Origin: JAXGZG01 sp050952065
Lineage (GTDB): Bacteria > Bacillota > Sulfobacillia > Fermentithermobacillales > Fermentithermobacillaceae
Assembly (NCBI GenBank): GCA_050952065.1
Contig: JBMNKF010000008.1
Span: 62,001 to 126,000, forward strand
Reading direction: 5' to 3'
DNA: 64,000 bases
Shown one piece after another: positions 53,472-62,702 of the stretch; within the stretch, counting starts at the first letter, position 1, and each line of letters starts with the position of its first letter. The notes beneath the pieces are model-generated. The model saw only the letters and a program-made list of their open reading frames with translations, was not told the DNA's origin and made no database searches. The position numbers were made by a program, and so were the translations under genes.

Positions 53472-53998
53472 CTAGGCGAGAAGCTCTGACAGTCATACCG
53501 GGCTTGTTTTTCGTCCCATTGCTTAAGATCTTGGAGTTTGTGGTATTCCCCGGCCCTAAGAGCCCAGATCTTCTGATAGTGCTGGTCATATGCATTGGCA
53601 TGACTTGCGACGTGTGGAATGCTCTTCCCACAGGTTTTCTGATTGGCCTCTTGGAGGACATTATTGGTTGGCGCATTCTCGGATTGAGAGCCATATCCCT
53701 GGCTTTGGCGGCAGGGGCGGCGGCCATAGGTGCCAGGGGCTTAAACCCTGATTCGCTCATCTCTAGGCTAACATTGTCGGCTGTGGCTTCCATAGTGGGT
53801 GATGCTGCGGCGTTTGGCGTGATTCGTTGGATGGGACTTCCCCTCAGTCCTTCGTTCTTCAAAGATGTCCTGTTCAACACGGTTATCTGGTCTTTGGTCC
53901 TAGTAGTCCCAATTAACTGGGGATTAAGTAGCATAGCGAGATTCGGAGCGCGACTGTTCCCCTCGGAGGACTCCAGGGGGAGGGGGATGTTGGCGTGA
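53465..53998 (+). CDS. mreD: rod shape-determining membrane protein
   Basis: 177 aa, five to six hydrophobic helices. Family membership is from size, topology and position between mreC and the class B penicillin-binding protein. ATG at 53465 overlaps the mreC stop, and its own stop overlaps the next start. Confidence 0.85.
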   Translation: MVTRREALTVIPGLFFVPLLKILEFVVFPGPKSPDLLIVLVICIGMTCDVWNALPTGFLIGLLEDIIGWRILGLRAISLALAAGAAAIGARGLNPDSLISRLTLSAVASIVGDAAAFGVIRWMGLPLSPSFFKDVLFNTVIWSLVLVVPINWGLSSIARFGARLFPSEDSRGRGMLA

Positions 53999-55839
53999 GA
54001 CGGTACCGGCGAAGAGACGATACTGCAGGGGGCCAACACCTCACCCGGGCGGAGCTCAAATCCAGGCGCGACCTCTCTGTGGTCCTGATCGGTCTGATTT
54101 TCATAACGTTGACAGGGCAGCTGGTCAACCTTCAAGTCGTGAGAGGTGACTACTACAGGCGGTTGTCCACAGAAAACCATGTGAGGATCACCCCTATCCA
54201 GGCACCCCGCGGAGATATCGTGGCAAGAGGGGGAGAACTCTTAGTCACCTCTCGTACATCGTTTTCAGTCTACTACTGGTATCTCGATCAGGAGAAGGCA
54301 GATGCCACGCTTCCGCGGCTTTGCCAGATCTTAGGCATTGACGAATCCGAGATGGAGGCAAAGGTAAAGAAATACTCAGGGAGATACTTCGAGCCCATAC
54401 CCATAGCAAGAGACATAGACCCCGAGACCCATACCGCCATTGTGGAGGATGCGCCCAATCTTCCGGGAGTGTTCATAGAACCTGAACCCATTCGCTTTTA
54501 TCCCGAAGGTGAGTTGGCTTCTACCGTGTTAGGATACGTCAGCGAGATAACAGCCGAGCAACTGGAAGATCCCGTCTGGGATGGCTATAGCATGGGAGAC
54601 ACCATAGGACAGCAGGGTTTGGAAGCCTTTTACGAAGGGTATCTCAGGGGCAAAGACGGCGGTTACCAGGTGGAGGTCAATAATGTCGGACGTCCTACCG
54701 GAAACGTCGGGCCGGGCATAGAGCCTGAATCCGGCTACGATGTGCACCTGAACCTGGATGTGGGACTGCAGCGCGCCGCCGAAGAAGCTCTGCGGAAAGC
54801 CATAGAAGAGAGTGATTCGGCAAAAACCGGCGCGGCGGTAGTGCTAGATGTCAAGACAGGCGCCGTTCTGGCTATGGCGTCATGTCCTGGATTTGACGCT
54901 AACAGGCTAGTTACAGGCATAAGCCAACAGGACCTTAACGAGTACGTGAACACCGGAAAATGGAGATTCTCGAATCTGGCGACCACAGGATTGTATCCTC
55001 CGGGATCCACGTTCAAGATTGTCACCGCGGTGGCCGCTCTTGCTGAAGGAAAGGTCACGGCAACTGAGACTTTTTACGATCCTGGCTACCATCCCAATGT
55101 GCCGTCCCTGCCTTGCCACCGGGCGGGTGGACACGGGTATGTGGACATGGTGGATGCTTTAGCAGTATCGTGTAACGTCTACTTTTATGAAATGGGAAGG
55201 CGCTTGGGCGTTGACGCCTTAGCCAAATACGCAGAGGCTCTGGGCCTTGGCTCGAAGACCGGAATCGATCTTCCTAGCGAATACTACGGCACTGTACCCA
55301 GCACCAAATGGAAGGCCGCTGCTTATGCAGAGGGACGGGTTGCCCAACCGGAGGTTCTGTACTCCGAACACATGATGGCTGCCATGGGGCAGGTCTTCCA
55401 TCTGGATACGCCGATACAGATGGCTTCCGTCACTCAGGCTATAGCTAACGATGGTGTCAGGATGAGGCCGCGTTTGGCAAGCCACATAACTGATTCTGCC
55501 GGCAATGTGGTGGCAGAGTTTCCTCCAGAAGTCATCTCGACCTTGGATGTGGACAAGAGCGTGTTCGATACGGTTAAACAGGGTATGATGGAAGTCACGT
55601 CCCACAGTAAAGGGACTGCTTACTGGGCATTTTGGGACTTACCCTTTAGAATAGCAGGGAAAACAGGGACGGCAGAGAATCCACTGGGGAAGAGTCACGC
55701 TTGGTTTGTGGGATTCGGGCCGTATGAAGACCCCGAGATCGCCGTGGCGGTAGTCGTAGACCAGGGCGGATCGGGTTCGGCGGTAGCTGCGCCTGTAGCC
55801 AGGATGATTTTCGATGCTTACGGCGTAGAGCAGCGCTAG
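53995..55839 (+). CDS. mrdA: penicillin-binding protein 2 (peptidoglycan transpeptidase)
   Basis: 614 aa class B PBP of the elongasome. N-terminal helix (LSVVLIGLIFITLTGQLVN), dimerisation domain, then a transpeptidase domain with STFK (about residue 337, nucleophile Ser), SCN (about 392) and KTGT (about 555). GTG overlapping mreD. It works with RodA, encoded 1.8 kb downstream. Confidence 0.95.
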   Translation: MRRYRRRDDTAGGQHLTRAELKSRRDLSVVLIGLIFITLTGQLVNLQVVRGDYYRRLSTENHVRITPIQAPRGDIVARGGELLVTSRTSFSVYYWYLDQEKADATLPRLCQILGIDESEMEAKVKKYSGRYFEPIPIARDIDPETHTAIVEDAPNLPGVFIEPEPIRFYPEGELASTVLGYVSEITAEQLEDPVWDGYSMGDTIGQQGLEAFYEGYLRGKDGGYQVEVNNVGRPTGNVGPGIEPESGYDVHLNLDVGLQRAAEEALRKAIEESDSAKTGAAVVLDVKTGAVLAMASCPGFDANRLVTGISQQDLNEYVNTGKWRFSNLATTGLYPPGSTFKIVTAVAALAEGKVTATETFYDPGYHPNVPSLPCHRAGGHGYVDMVDALAVSCNVYFYEMGRRLGVDALAKYAEALGLGSKTGIDLPSEYYGTVPSTKWKAAAYAEGRVAQPEVLYSEHMMAAMGQVFHLDTPIQMASVTQAIANDGVRMRPRLASHITDSAGNVVAEFPPEVISTLDVDKSVFDTVKQGMMEVTSHSKGTAYWAFWDLPFRIAGKTGTAENPLGKSHAWFVGFGPYEDPEIAVAVVVDQGGSGSAVAAPVARMIFDAYGVEQR

Positions 55840-55854
55840 GCGGGGGTGTGACTT

Positions 55855-56571
55855 TTGAGAGAAGGACAAGACGTTGTTTTCAGGGGAGTCAAAGACGGGC
55901 TTTATCTGACACTCAATGCCAATCAGGAGTTTTCTGTGCTCAAAGAGAAGCTTAAGGAGCATCTCAAACAAGCCGAGCACTTTTTTCACGGGTCTGATGT
56001 GACTCTTGATACGGGAGACGCCCAGCTGTCTTTGGAAGAGGTACTCGAGGTTCAGCACATACTGGCCTACCCTTATGGGCTCAGGCTCAAGAGGATAGTC
56101 CATGGAAGTCAGGTCGCGGACCGGTCTCAAGGGGAGGTCAATAAAGAGCCTCCGGCTTTGAGCGCCGGGCCGATTCGGAAAGAGACGGGCTTAAGGCGGC
56201 CTGCTACCCAAAGCAATACTGATGCGACCCTCTTACATAGAGGCACTCTCAGGTCGGGTCAACGGATTGTCTATGATGGAAACGTTGTGATTCTGGGTGA
56301 TGTGAACCCAGGAGCTGAGATACGCGCCTCAGGGGATATTGCTGTCCTGGGATCTTTGAGGGGACTGGCTCACGCCGGTGCAGACGGGGATACAGGCGTT
56401 TCGGTCGTGGCCTTTCGTCTTGCGCCCACGCAGCTGCGTATCGCCGACGTAATAGGACGCCCGCCCGAGGATAGCTTTTCAGATGCCAGAGAACCCGAGA
56501 TAGCTAGACTTAGGGATGGGATCATTGTAGTTGAACCAATGGAGGGCACTCGATGGGAGGGAGAGCATTGA
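55855..56571 (+). CDS. minC: septum site-determining protein
   Basis: 238 aa inhibitor of FtsZ assembly. The N-terminal domain is variable; the C-terminal beta-helix (GTLRSGQRIVYDGNVVILGD, NPGAEIRASGDIAVLGSLRG) is the MinD-binding part and is well conserved. TTG start with GGGGGTG upstream. The stop overlaps the minD start. Confidence 0.92.
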   Translation: MREGQDVVFRGVKDGLYLTLNANQEFSVLKEKLKEHLKQAEHFFHGSDVTLDTGDAQLSLEEVLEVQHILAYPYGLRLKRIVHGSQVADRSQGEVNKEPPALSAGPIRKETGLRRPATQSNTDATLLHRGTLRSGQRIVYDGNVVILGDVNPGAEIRASGDIAVLGSLRGLAHAGADGDTGVSVVAFRLAPTQLRIADVIGRPPEDSFSDAREPEIARLRDGIIVVEPMEGTRWEGEH

Positions 56572-57362
56572 GCCATGCAATCGTAATCGCTTCGGGCAAA
56601 GGAGGAGTCGGCAAGACCACAACGTGCGCTAATCTAGGTGCGGCCCTTGCTTCTTTGGGCAATAAGGTCGTGATGGTTGATGCCGATATCGGTCTGCGAA
56701 ACCTAGATGTTGTCATGGGGCTCGAGAACCGGATAGTGTACGATCTGGTAGATGTTGTTGAAGGCTACTGCAAACTAAGACAAGGTTTGATCAAGGACAA
56801 GCGTATTGGCGGCTTGTTCCTCTTGCCTGCGGCACAGACCAAAGACACCAACGCGGTAACGCCCGAACAGATGAAAGAACTCATCGCGGCAATCAAAGAG
56901 GACTATGACTTCGTTCTCATAGACTGCCCCGCGGGTATCGGACCCGGATTTCAGAACGCGATAGCCGGGGCCGACAAGGCCATCATCGTCACGACCCCAG
57001 AGGTGTCGGCTGTGAGAGATGCCGACAGAGTGATCGGTCTCGTGGAGTCTACGGGGTTGGAAAGACCCGAGCTCATAATTAACAGGATCAAGCCCAAGAT
57101 GATGGCCAGAGGCGACATGATGGATATTCCCGACATCACAGACATCCTGGCCATTGATCTGCTGGGCGTAGTACCCGATGACGAGTACATAGTTGTGTCC
57201 ACCAATAAGGGCGAACCTGCGGTTCTGAGCGAGAACTCAAGGGCCGGCTTGGCCTTCAAGAATATCGCTCAACGTCTAATGGGAGAAGAAGTGCCATTGA
57301 TGGACCTCACAGAGAGAGAAACGTTGTGGGATAGGTTCAAGAGAATGGTTAGGATTACATAA
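56568..57362 (+). CDS. minD: septum site-determining ATPase
   Basis: 264 aa deviant-Walker ATPase that recruits MinC to the membrane. GKGGVGKTT at about residues 10-18. The C-terminal helix (LWDRFKRMVRIT) is the membrane-targeting sequence. TTG at 56568, 7 nt after GGAGG, gives the normal N-terminus; ATG at 56553 would add five residues. Confidence 0.95.
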   Translation: MSHAIVIASGKGGVGKTTTCANLGAALASLGNKVVMVDADIGLRNLDVVMGLENRIVYDLVDVVEGYCKLRQGLIKDKRIGGLFLLPAAQTKDTNAVTPEQMKELIAAIKEDYDFVLIDCPAGIGPGFQNAIAGADKAIIVTTPEVSAVRDADRVIGLVESTGLERPELIINRIKPKMMARGDMMDIPDITDILAIDLLGVVPDDEYIVVSTNKGEPAVLSENSRAGLAFKNIAQRLMGEEVPLMDLTERETLWDRFKRMVRIT

Positions 57363-57374
57363 GGGGGGATAGCC

Positions 57375-57659
57375 GTGTTCAACTGGTTTAAGAGGAAGTC
57401 CACTCCTAAGGATGTGGCCAAGGACAGACTGCGTTTGGTGCTGATGCAGGATCGAATATCCTTGGCGCCTCGGGCCTTGGAACAGATGAAAGACGACGTT
57501 ATCTCGGCTATTTCCAAGTACGTCGAAATTGACCGGTCGGGCATCGAGTTCAGTTGGAAGGACATTGACAGAAGGCAGGCTTTGGTCGCGAGCATTCCTG
57601 TGCTTTCTGTGAAAAGGGGAGAGATCTTAAACGATCGAGCTACCCAGCGTACGTATTGA
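57375..57659 (+). CDS. minE: cell division topological specificity factor
   Basis: 94 aa. The N-terminal amphipathic helix (FNWFKRKS), MinD-contact region (AKDRLRLVLMQDRISLAP) and C-terminal dimerisation domain are standard. It stimulates MinD and sets up pole-to-pole oscillation. GTG behind GGGGGGAT. The stop overlaps the probable rodA start. Confidence 0.94.
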   Translation: MFNWFKRKSTPKDVAKDRLRLVLMQDRISLAPRALEQMKDDVISAISKYVEIDRSGIEFSWKDIDRRQALVASIPVLSVKRGEILNDRATQRTY

Positions 57660-58773
57660 GCGCCGGATAGTTAGGCGCATCGACTGGTACCTCTTGGTCG
57701 CTGTGCTGCTCTTGAACGCTCTCTCGTTGCCACTGATCGACAGCGCCACCCATGGAAGTCAGGACCATTATTGGATGAAAAAGCAAGCGGTTCTTGTGCT
57801 CATTTCCATAGTCGTTCTTCTATTGGGGACGTTTGTAGATTACAGCGACTTGGTGAACTTGGCGCCGTGGTTCTATGCTGCAACAGTGGCTTTATTGGTG
57901 GCGGTCTTTTTCGTAGGTAAGACGGTGGATGGGGCAACGCGGTGGATCCCTTTACCCTTTTTTGACCTCCAGCCTTCAGAGGTTGCCAAAGTGGTCATGA
58001 TTCTTTTTTCGGCAAGAATCATATCGCGATCTGAAGCGCCACCGGAGACCTTGTGGGATGTGATTTCCTACTACGCCTGGACCCTTGTGCCTTTGTTGCT
58101 CATCCTGAAGCAGCCAGACCTTGGGACCGCTCTTGCTGCCGCAGCGACAACCACAGGCGTCTTGTACTTTAGCGGCACTTCCGGGAAAATCGTTTTCAAG
58201 TTTGGCGCTTTATGCGCAGCAGTGGTTGCCACCATGGTCTTGCTGCACATCTACGCCGGGTTGCCTCTTCCTCTTGACGAGTACCAGGTAGACAGGTTGG
58301 TTTCCCTGTTTCAAGCCAATGAGGATCCTTTGGGCAGGGGTTATCAAGTTATCCAGTCTAAGATAGCCATAGGATCTGGAACCATATGGGGGAAGGGCTT
58401 GGGCCGGGGCACCCAAAACCGCTTGGGTTTCATACCAAAACAATATACAGATTTCGTGTTCTCTGTTGTCGGCGAAGAGCTGGGTTTTGTAGGTTCCATG
58501 GTGGTTCTTGGGGTCTACGCTCTGATCCTGTTCCGATGCCTTTTGGCGGCACTTGGGGCTCCTGATCGAGAAGGGACTATGGTCGCAGGTGGAGTGCTAG
58601 CCATGTTCGCCTTCCACCTAATGGTGAACCTAGGGATGACTATGGGGATAATGCCGGTGACCGGCGTTACGTTGCCGTTCTTAAGCTATGGAGGGTCATC
58701 TCTGATGGTGAACTCGTTCGCTGTGGGGTTGGTACTTAATGTAGGGTGGAAACGGCATAAAATACTGTTCTAG
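57655..58773 (+). CDS. rodA: rod shape-determining glycosyltransferase (SEDS family)
   Basis: About 372 aa, ten predicted helices. Polymerises lipid II during elongation with PBP2. SEDS signatures: LQPSEVAKV, KQPDLGTA, GKGLGRGTQ, FIPKQYTDFVFSVVGEE and GVTLPFLSYGGSSL. The conserved N-terminus (IERRIVRRIDWYLL) lies upstream of the first canonical start, TTG 57694. ATT at 57655 overlaps the minE stop as ATTGA. ATC at 57634 behind AAAAGGGGAGAG is the other option. Confidence 0.92.
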   Translation: MERRIVRRIDWYLLVAVLLLNALSLPLIDSATHGSQDHYWMKKQAVLVLISIVVLLLGTFVDYSDLVNLAPWFYAATVALLVAVFFVGKTVDGATRWIPLPFFDLQPSEVAKVVMILFSARIISRSEAPPETLWDVISYYAWTLVPLLLILKQPDLGTALAAAATTTGVLYFSGTSGKIVFKFGALCAAVVATMVLLHIYAGLPLPLDEYQVDRLVSLFQANEDPLGRGYQVIQSKIAIGSGTIWGKGLGRGTQNRLGFIPKQYTDFVFSVVGEELGFVGSMVVLGVYALILFRCLLAALGAPDREGTMVAGGVLAMFAFHLMVNLGMTMGIMPVTGVTLPFLSYGGSSLMVNSFAVGLVLNVGWKRHKILF

Positions 58774-58798
58774 AAGGACTCTATCGAGGAGGGATCTC

Positions 58799-59251
58799 TT
58801 GAGGGAGATCGGAACTGTCGTGTCAGTAGGGGAGCGCAGGATCACGGTTTCGGTCAAGAAGACCGACGCTTGCGCCAGCTGCCGCCAGTGTTCCCACGCC
58901 CATGTTGCATTCGGAGACAACGACACCCTTGTTATAGAGGCACTCCCTGTAGGAGAGGTGAAGCCGGGCGACAAAGTAGAGTTGGAAATGACAAACAAGG
59001 ACTATCTCAGGTTGTCGTTCTTGATCTACATTGTACCCGTCTTGGCCCTATTGGGCGGGTTGGGGCTCGGATGGCTCTTGGGCAGTCTTCTGGAAAAGGC
59101 CTCTCTTTGGAGCGCGGTGTTCGGTATTGGCTCGCTTGGGCTATCCTTCTTATGGCTACACAATTACGATAAGGCAGCCCGCCAAACCGGAAGATATCTT
59201 CCTATAGCCAGACCTTATTCTACCTCGTTTGACCGACTGTCTCCGGATTGA
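58799..59251 (+). CDS. RseC-family (SoxR-reducing/sigma-E regulator-like) protein
   Basis: 150 aa. N-terminal cytoplasmic domain with a cysteine motif (CASCRQCSHAH, residues 24-34) followed by two membrane helices (IYIVPVLALLGGLGLGWLLG and LWSAVFGIGSLGLSFLWL), the RseC layout. In Bacillota such proteins often lie near rnf or respiratory genes and may handle redox reactions. TTG start behind GAGGAGGG. The 3' end overlaps the convergent helicase-partner gene by 32 bases. Confidence 0.82.
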   Translation: MREIGTVVSVGERRITVSVKKTDACASCRQCSHAHVAFGDNDTLVIEALPVGEVKPGDKVELEMTNKDYLRLSFLIYIVPVLALLGGLGLGWLLGSLLEKASLWSAVFGIGSLGLSFLWLHNYDKAARQTGRYLPIARPYSTSFDRLSPD

Positions 59252-60815
59252 ACTGAGCCTTAGCGCCGATCTTGGGCATATAACCTTCTTCAGACAGCGC
59301 GTTTACCAACTGATCGTAAGACGAACTCTGTACCACAAGATAGCATGGTCCGACCCTGTCTTTGAGGTAAGGTCTAATCTTGGGAGAAAGCATGAGTTCA
59401 TCAGCCAGTTCCGCCGTGTCACACTTCATGAGGATGACGTCCTCGAATTCTATGCGTCCGTAGGAGGTACCCCAGTGGGATATGGAGTACTCGACGTTCT
59501 GAGGAACAGGTACCTTAGAATGTGTGCTCAGAAATTCGAGGATGGTCTCGGGCGTGTATGAGTGTATCAGCGCATGGTACACTGAGTTTCGAGTGAGCCT
59601 GTAAACCATCATCTGATCGGGCTTTGCCAACTCGGCAAAGGTATCCACGGACCACAACAGCCTAGGGGCTATCGTACAAGGAACGAGCACATCGAAGTTG
59701 GACTGAACATAAACAAACGCATCAAAGTGTTCCTCCGGCCATGGATAGTCCCTATCGAACAAGGCTCTTCCCAGAGGCGTCGGCCTTACATAAGTCCCGC
59801 TTATGTTAGTGGCCACTTCTAGAGCGCCCAGGTACTCCAGTAAGTCGACGAGGTTTCTTTCCACTCTCAGGTTAAGACCATGGGATGAATGGCTTGTGGA
59901 AAGGGTCTCCATCTCGGTCAAGAGAATCTCCAGAGACAGAATCGATCCTTCGGGCGCTTTGAGGATGATCCATAGAAGGGTCTGCAAGTCCGTGTCTTGT
60001 GCCAGAAAAGACGAGCGCCAATACTCGAACATATCCTGGCGCCATTTTTCGTAAGGTGCGTTAATCCATTCCATGGCCTTGGGTCCCAGCCGCAAGAGTC
60101 CGTTACGTTCCTCAACTAAGTTGTGGGACTTTGCAAAATACAGAATGAAGGCCAGCCGTGGCGGATACCTCACCGGAAACAGGGATTCGTCTAGGGTCGC
60201 TTGCTCCTCCTCAATGAGAATCGAAATATCGTTCTGGGCTTTCTTGAACATGACGCCTGCCTGGGTCAGCTTAACCTCATTCTTGCGCAGGTAGGACAAG
60301 AACAGACACACGTGTCGAAGCGGTGAAGCCATGTCCGCACGGTGCCTGGGAACGAACCTGTCGTCATCGATGGCGGCCGCCCTGAAGATGTCCGAGAGAA
60401 AGAAACCGCCGAGCACGGGGCGCAAATCAGACGGAACAAAGTAGACGTGTCTGTAACCCTCTCTCTTGGTAAAGACTAGGCCGCGGGAGATGAGGGCCTC
60501 TATGACCTTGGCGCCGTTTCGCCGCCACTTCCTAGACAGCTGATTGAGCTTCTGGTGGCATTGTTCTACAACAACCCCTGAGCCTCCGGCTGCCACCGTA
60601 ATAAGCCTTAGGGCCAGAACCTCCTCCTGGTTCAGGCCATTCATTGCCACTAGGGCATTAGCTGGTATTAGCAGGTGCGAAGAGACCTTTTTGGCGAGAA
60701 TGGCTTCCGGCGATTTCGAGGCGTCTTGACTCTTTTGGGGCGCTATGCCATAGAAAGCCGCAATGGCTCGAACCCTTTCTGCCGGAGTTGAAAGAAGAGA
60801 TTCATAGAGTGTCAT
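59220..60815 (-). CDS. helicase-associated protein partnered with an XPB-type helicase
   Basis: 531 aa, soluble. The C-terminal 160 residues (DAFVYVQSNFDVLVP, LTRNSVYHALIHSYTPETILEFLSTHS) match the helicase-associated domain also found at the N-terminus of XPB. No helicase motifs. Its ATG overlaps the XPB stop region, so the two are translated together. A role as processivity or nuclease-recruiting partner, like archaeal Bax1, is an inference. Confidence 0.72.
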   Translation of the reverse strand: MTLYESLLSTPAERVRAIAAFYGIAPQKSQDASKSPEAILAKKVSSHLLIPANALVAMNGLNQEEVLALRLITVAAGGSGVVVEQCHQKLNQLSRKWRRNGAKVIEALISRGLVFTKREGYRHVYFVPSDLRPVLGGFFLSDIFRAAAIDDDRFVPRHRADMASPLRHVCLFLSYLRKNEVKLTQAGVMFKKAQNDISILIEEEQATLDESLFPVRYPPRLAFILYFAKSHNLVEERNGLLRLGPKAMEWINAPYEKWRQDMFEYWRSSFLAQDTDLQTLLWIILKAPEGSILSLEILLTEMETLSTSHSSHGLNLRVERNLVDLLEYLGALEVATNISGTYVRPTPLGRALFDRDYPWPEEHFDAFVYVQSNFDVLVPCTIAPRLLWSVDTFAELAKPDQMMVYRLTRNSVYHALIHSYTPETILEFLSTHSKVPVPQNVEYSISHWGTSYGRIEFEDVILMKCDTAELADELMLSPKIRPYLKDRVGPCYLVVQSSSYDQLVNALSEEGYMPKIGAKAQFNPETVGQTR

Positions 60816-60816
60816 C

Positions 60817-62514
60817 CTATGTCATCTCCTTGGCCGACTCGAAGAAATGTCCCGACTCCCAGATTGTGTACTTGTATCCTTGCTCGGTCAAGAACAGCTG
60901 GCGCTTCTGGGAGAACACCTGGTCTTTGGTGTTTCTTGTTACCAGCGAGTAGAAAGTCGCACTTTCTCCTTGAGGCTTAGGCCGCAAGATCCTACCTAGA
61001 CGCTGGGCCTCTTCTTGACGGGAGCCAAAAGTTCCTGATACCTGGATAGCCACATTGGCATCGGGAAGATCGACAGAGAAGTTGGCCACTTTTGAAACTA
61101 CAAGCGTCTTCAATCGCCCCTTCTTGAACTCGGAATAAAGAGATTCCCGCTCGGCGTTGGGAGTCTGTCCGCAAAGCAAGGGCGCGTCAAGGACTTTGGA
61201 GATCGTCTCTAACTGGTCCAAGTACTGGCCTATGACTAGCACCTGATCGGACTTGTGGTGCGCCAAGATTTTCTCCAATACCGGTATCTTGTTGGGGTTT
61301 GTAGCCGCTATTCGATATTTGTCTCGTTCCCCGGCTGTAGCGTACGCAAGCCTATCTTCGGGAGAAAGGTCGACACGGAGCTCGTGGCAGTGAGCTTGAG
61401 CGATCCAATTCTGCTCCTCAAGCTCTTTCCAGGGTTTATCAAATTTCTTAGGGCCGATGAGGCTGAACACCTCATCTTCGCGCCCGTCTTCCCTTACCAA
61501 AGTTGCAGTGAGGCCTAGGCGTCTCCTAGCCTGCAGGTCGGCAGTAATCCTGAACACGGGAGCGGGCAATAGGTGTACCTCGTCGTAAATGATGAGACCC
61601 CAGTTCCCCTTCTGAAAAAGATCGAAATGGGGGTAGTCGCCCTCGCCGTCTTTTCTTCGGTAAGTGAGTATTTGGTAAGTGGTTACAGTCACAGGCCCGA
61701 TCTCTTTGGTTTCGCCGCTATACTCCTTAATCACATCTGGGGGTAGATTAGTCTTGTCTAGTAGTTCGTTTATCCATTGGCGCAGCGCCACCACATTGGT
61801 AGTGAGGATGAGCGTGTGCATTTTGACTTTCTCCATAACGCCCATGCCAACCACTGTCTTTCCCGCTCCGCACGGAAGCACTATGACTCCGCTGCCACCG
61901 TATATCCCGCCGCCGGCCCAGAACCCGTCGCAGGCCGCCTTCTGATAAGGTCTCAGGGCGAAGGGCTTGCCTGAAGCCGTGACGTCTCTCAACGACACCT
62001 CAAGGGGATCTCCGGGGTGGTACCCGGCCAGATCTTGACAGGGGTAGTTCATCTTGATGAGCGCCTGCTTCAGAGGCCCTCTGGCGTGAGGTTCTATGGC
62101 AAGACACTCATCTGAGATCACTTTCTGAATGTATGGTTTGGTCTTTTCGGATCGCTTAATTTCCTCTGTCACAAGCGGGTCTCGTGAATGCAGCAGAAGG
62201 GTCTCGCCATCGGATTCCAGGCGCAGTATCCCGTACTTCCCCATAGTGTCTTCAATGTAGATCTTTATGTTTTGAGGCACGGGGTATCGCGAATACTCCC
62301 CTAGGCTTTTCAGGACATCGCCGGACGACAGGCCGCACGAAGCCGCGTTCCACAGCGACAGGGGAGACAACCTGTAGGTGTGAATGTACTCGGGGCTCTT
62401 CACCAAGTCAGAAAACCGCATAAGGCTATCCCTGGCACTTTCGTAAGCCGGGTTATCTACCTCAAGCAGTATTGAGCCATCGCTCTGAACTACCGCAGGG
62501 TTTTCTCTAGACAT
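60817..62514 (-). CDS. bacterial XPB/Ssl2-type DNA helicase
   Basis: About 565 aa superfamily 2 helicase. N-terminal helicase-associated domain (about 1-150), then motif Q/I with Walker A PCGAGKT, motif II DEVH, motif III TATL, and motif VI QRLGRILRP near residue 510. The thumb-like insert between the RecA halves fits XPB. It unwinds DNA in repair in archaea and eukaryotes; bacterial copies are scattered. ATG at 62514 behind GGAGGGAG; a GTG at 62526 would place the ribosome binding site inside the gene. Confidence 0.88.
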   Translation of the reverse strand: MSRENPAVVQSDGSILLEVDNPAYESARDSLMRFSDLVKSPEYIHTYRLSPLSLWNAASCGLSSGDVLKSLGEYSRYPVPQNIKIYIEDTMGKYGILRLESDGETLLLHSRDPLVTEEIKRSEKTKPYIQKVISDECLAIEPHARGPLKQALIKMNYPCQDLAGYHPGDPLEVSLRDVTASGKPFALRPYQKAACDGFWAGGGIYGGSGVIVLPCGAGKTVVGMGVMEKVKMHTLILTTNVVALRQWINELLDKTNLPPDVIKEYSGETKEIGPVTVTTYQILTYRRKDGEGDYPHFDLFQKGNWGLIIYDEVHLLPAPVFRITADLQARRRLGLTATLVREDGREDEVFSLIGPKKFDKPWKELEEQNWIAQAHCHELRVDLSPEDRLAYATAGERDKYRIAATNPNKIPVLEKILAHHKSDQVLVIGQYLDQLETISKVLDAPLLCGQTPNAERESLYSEFKKGRLKTLVVSKVANFSVDLPDANVAIQVSGTFGSRQEEAQRLGRILRPKPQGESATFYSLVTRNTKDQVFSQKRQLFLTEQGYKYTIWESGHFFESAKEMT

Positions 62515-62640
62515 GGCTCCCTCCACAACGGTGCCTTTAAAGGCTCGATTCGGGACTCTCCCTAAATAACTATCTTTCTACGGTTACCGCCTAAAACCTT
62601 CTATGCTTACACTGGAAAATTCGCGATGCGGAACGAGACC

Positions 62641-62670
62641 TTACCGAATTCTTCCCCCATCCGGTATAAT
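62641..62670 (+). promoter_or_regulatory. sigma-A promoter of pcrA
   Basis: -35 TTACCG (62641-62646), 18-bp spacer, consensus -10 TATAAT (62665-62670). The start near 62677 precedes the AGGCGGTG ribosome binding site at 62689. Confidence 0.5.
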
Positions 62671-62702
62671 CTCTTTGTCAAATGACACAGGCGGTGCTTC
62701 TA

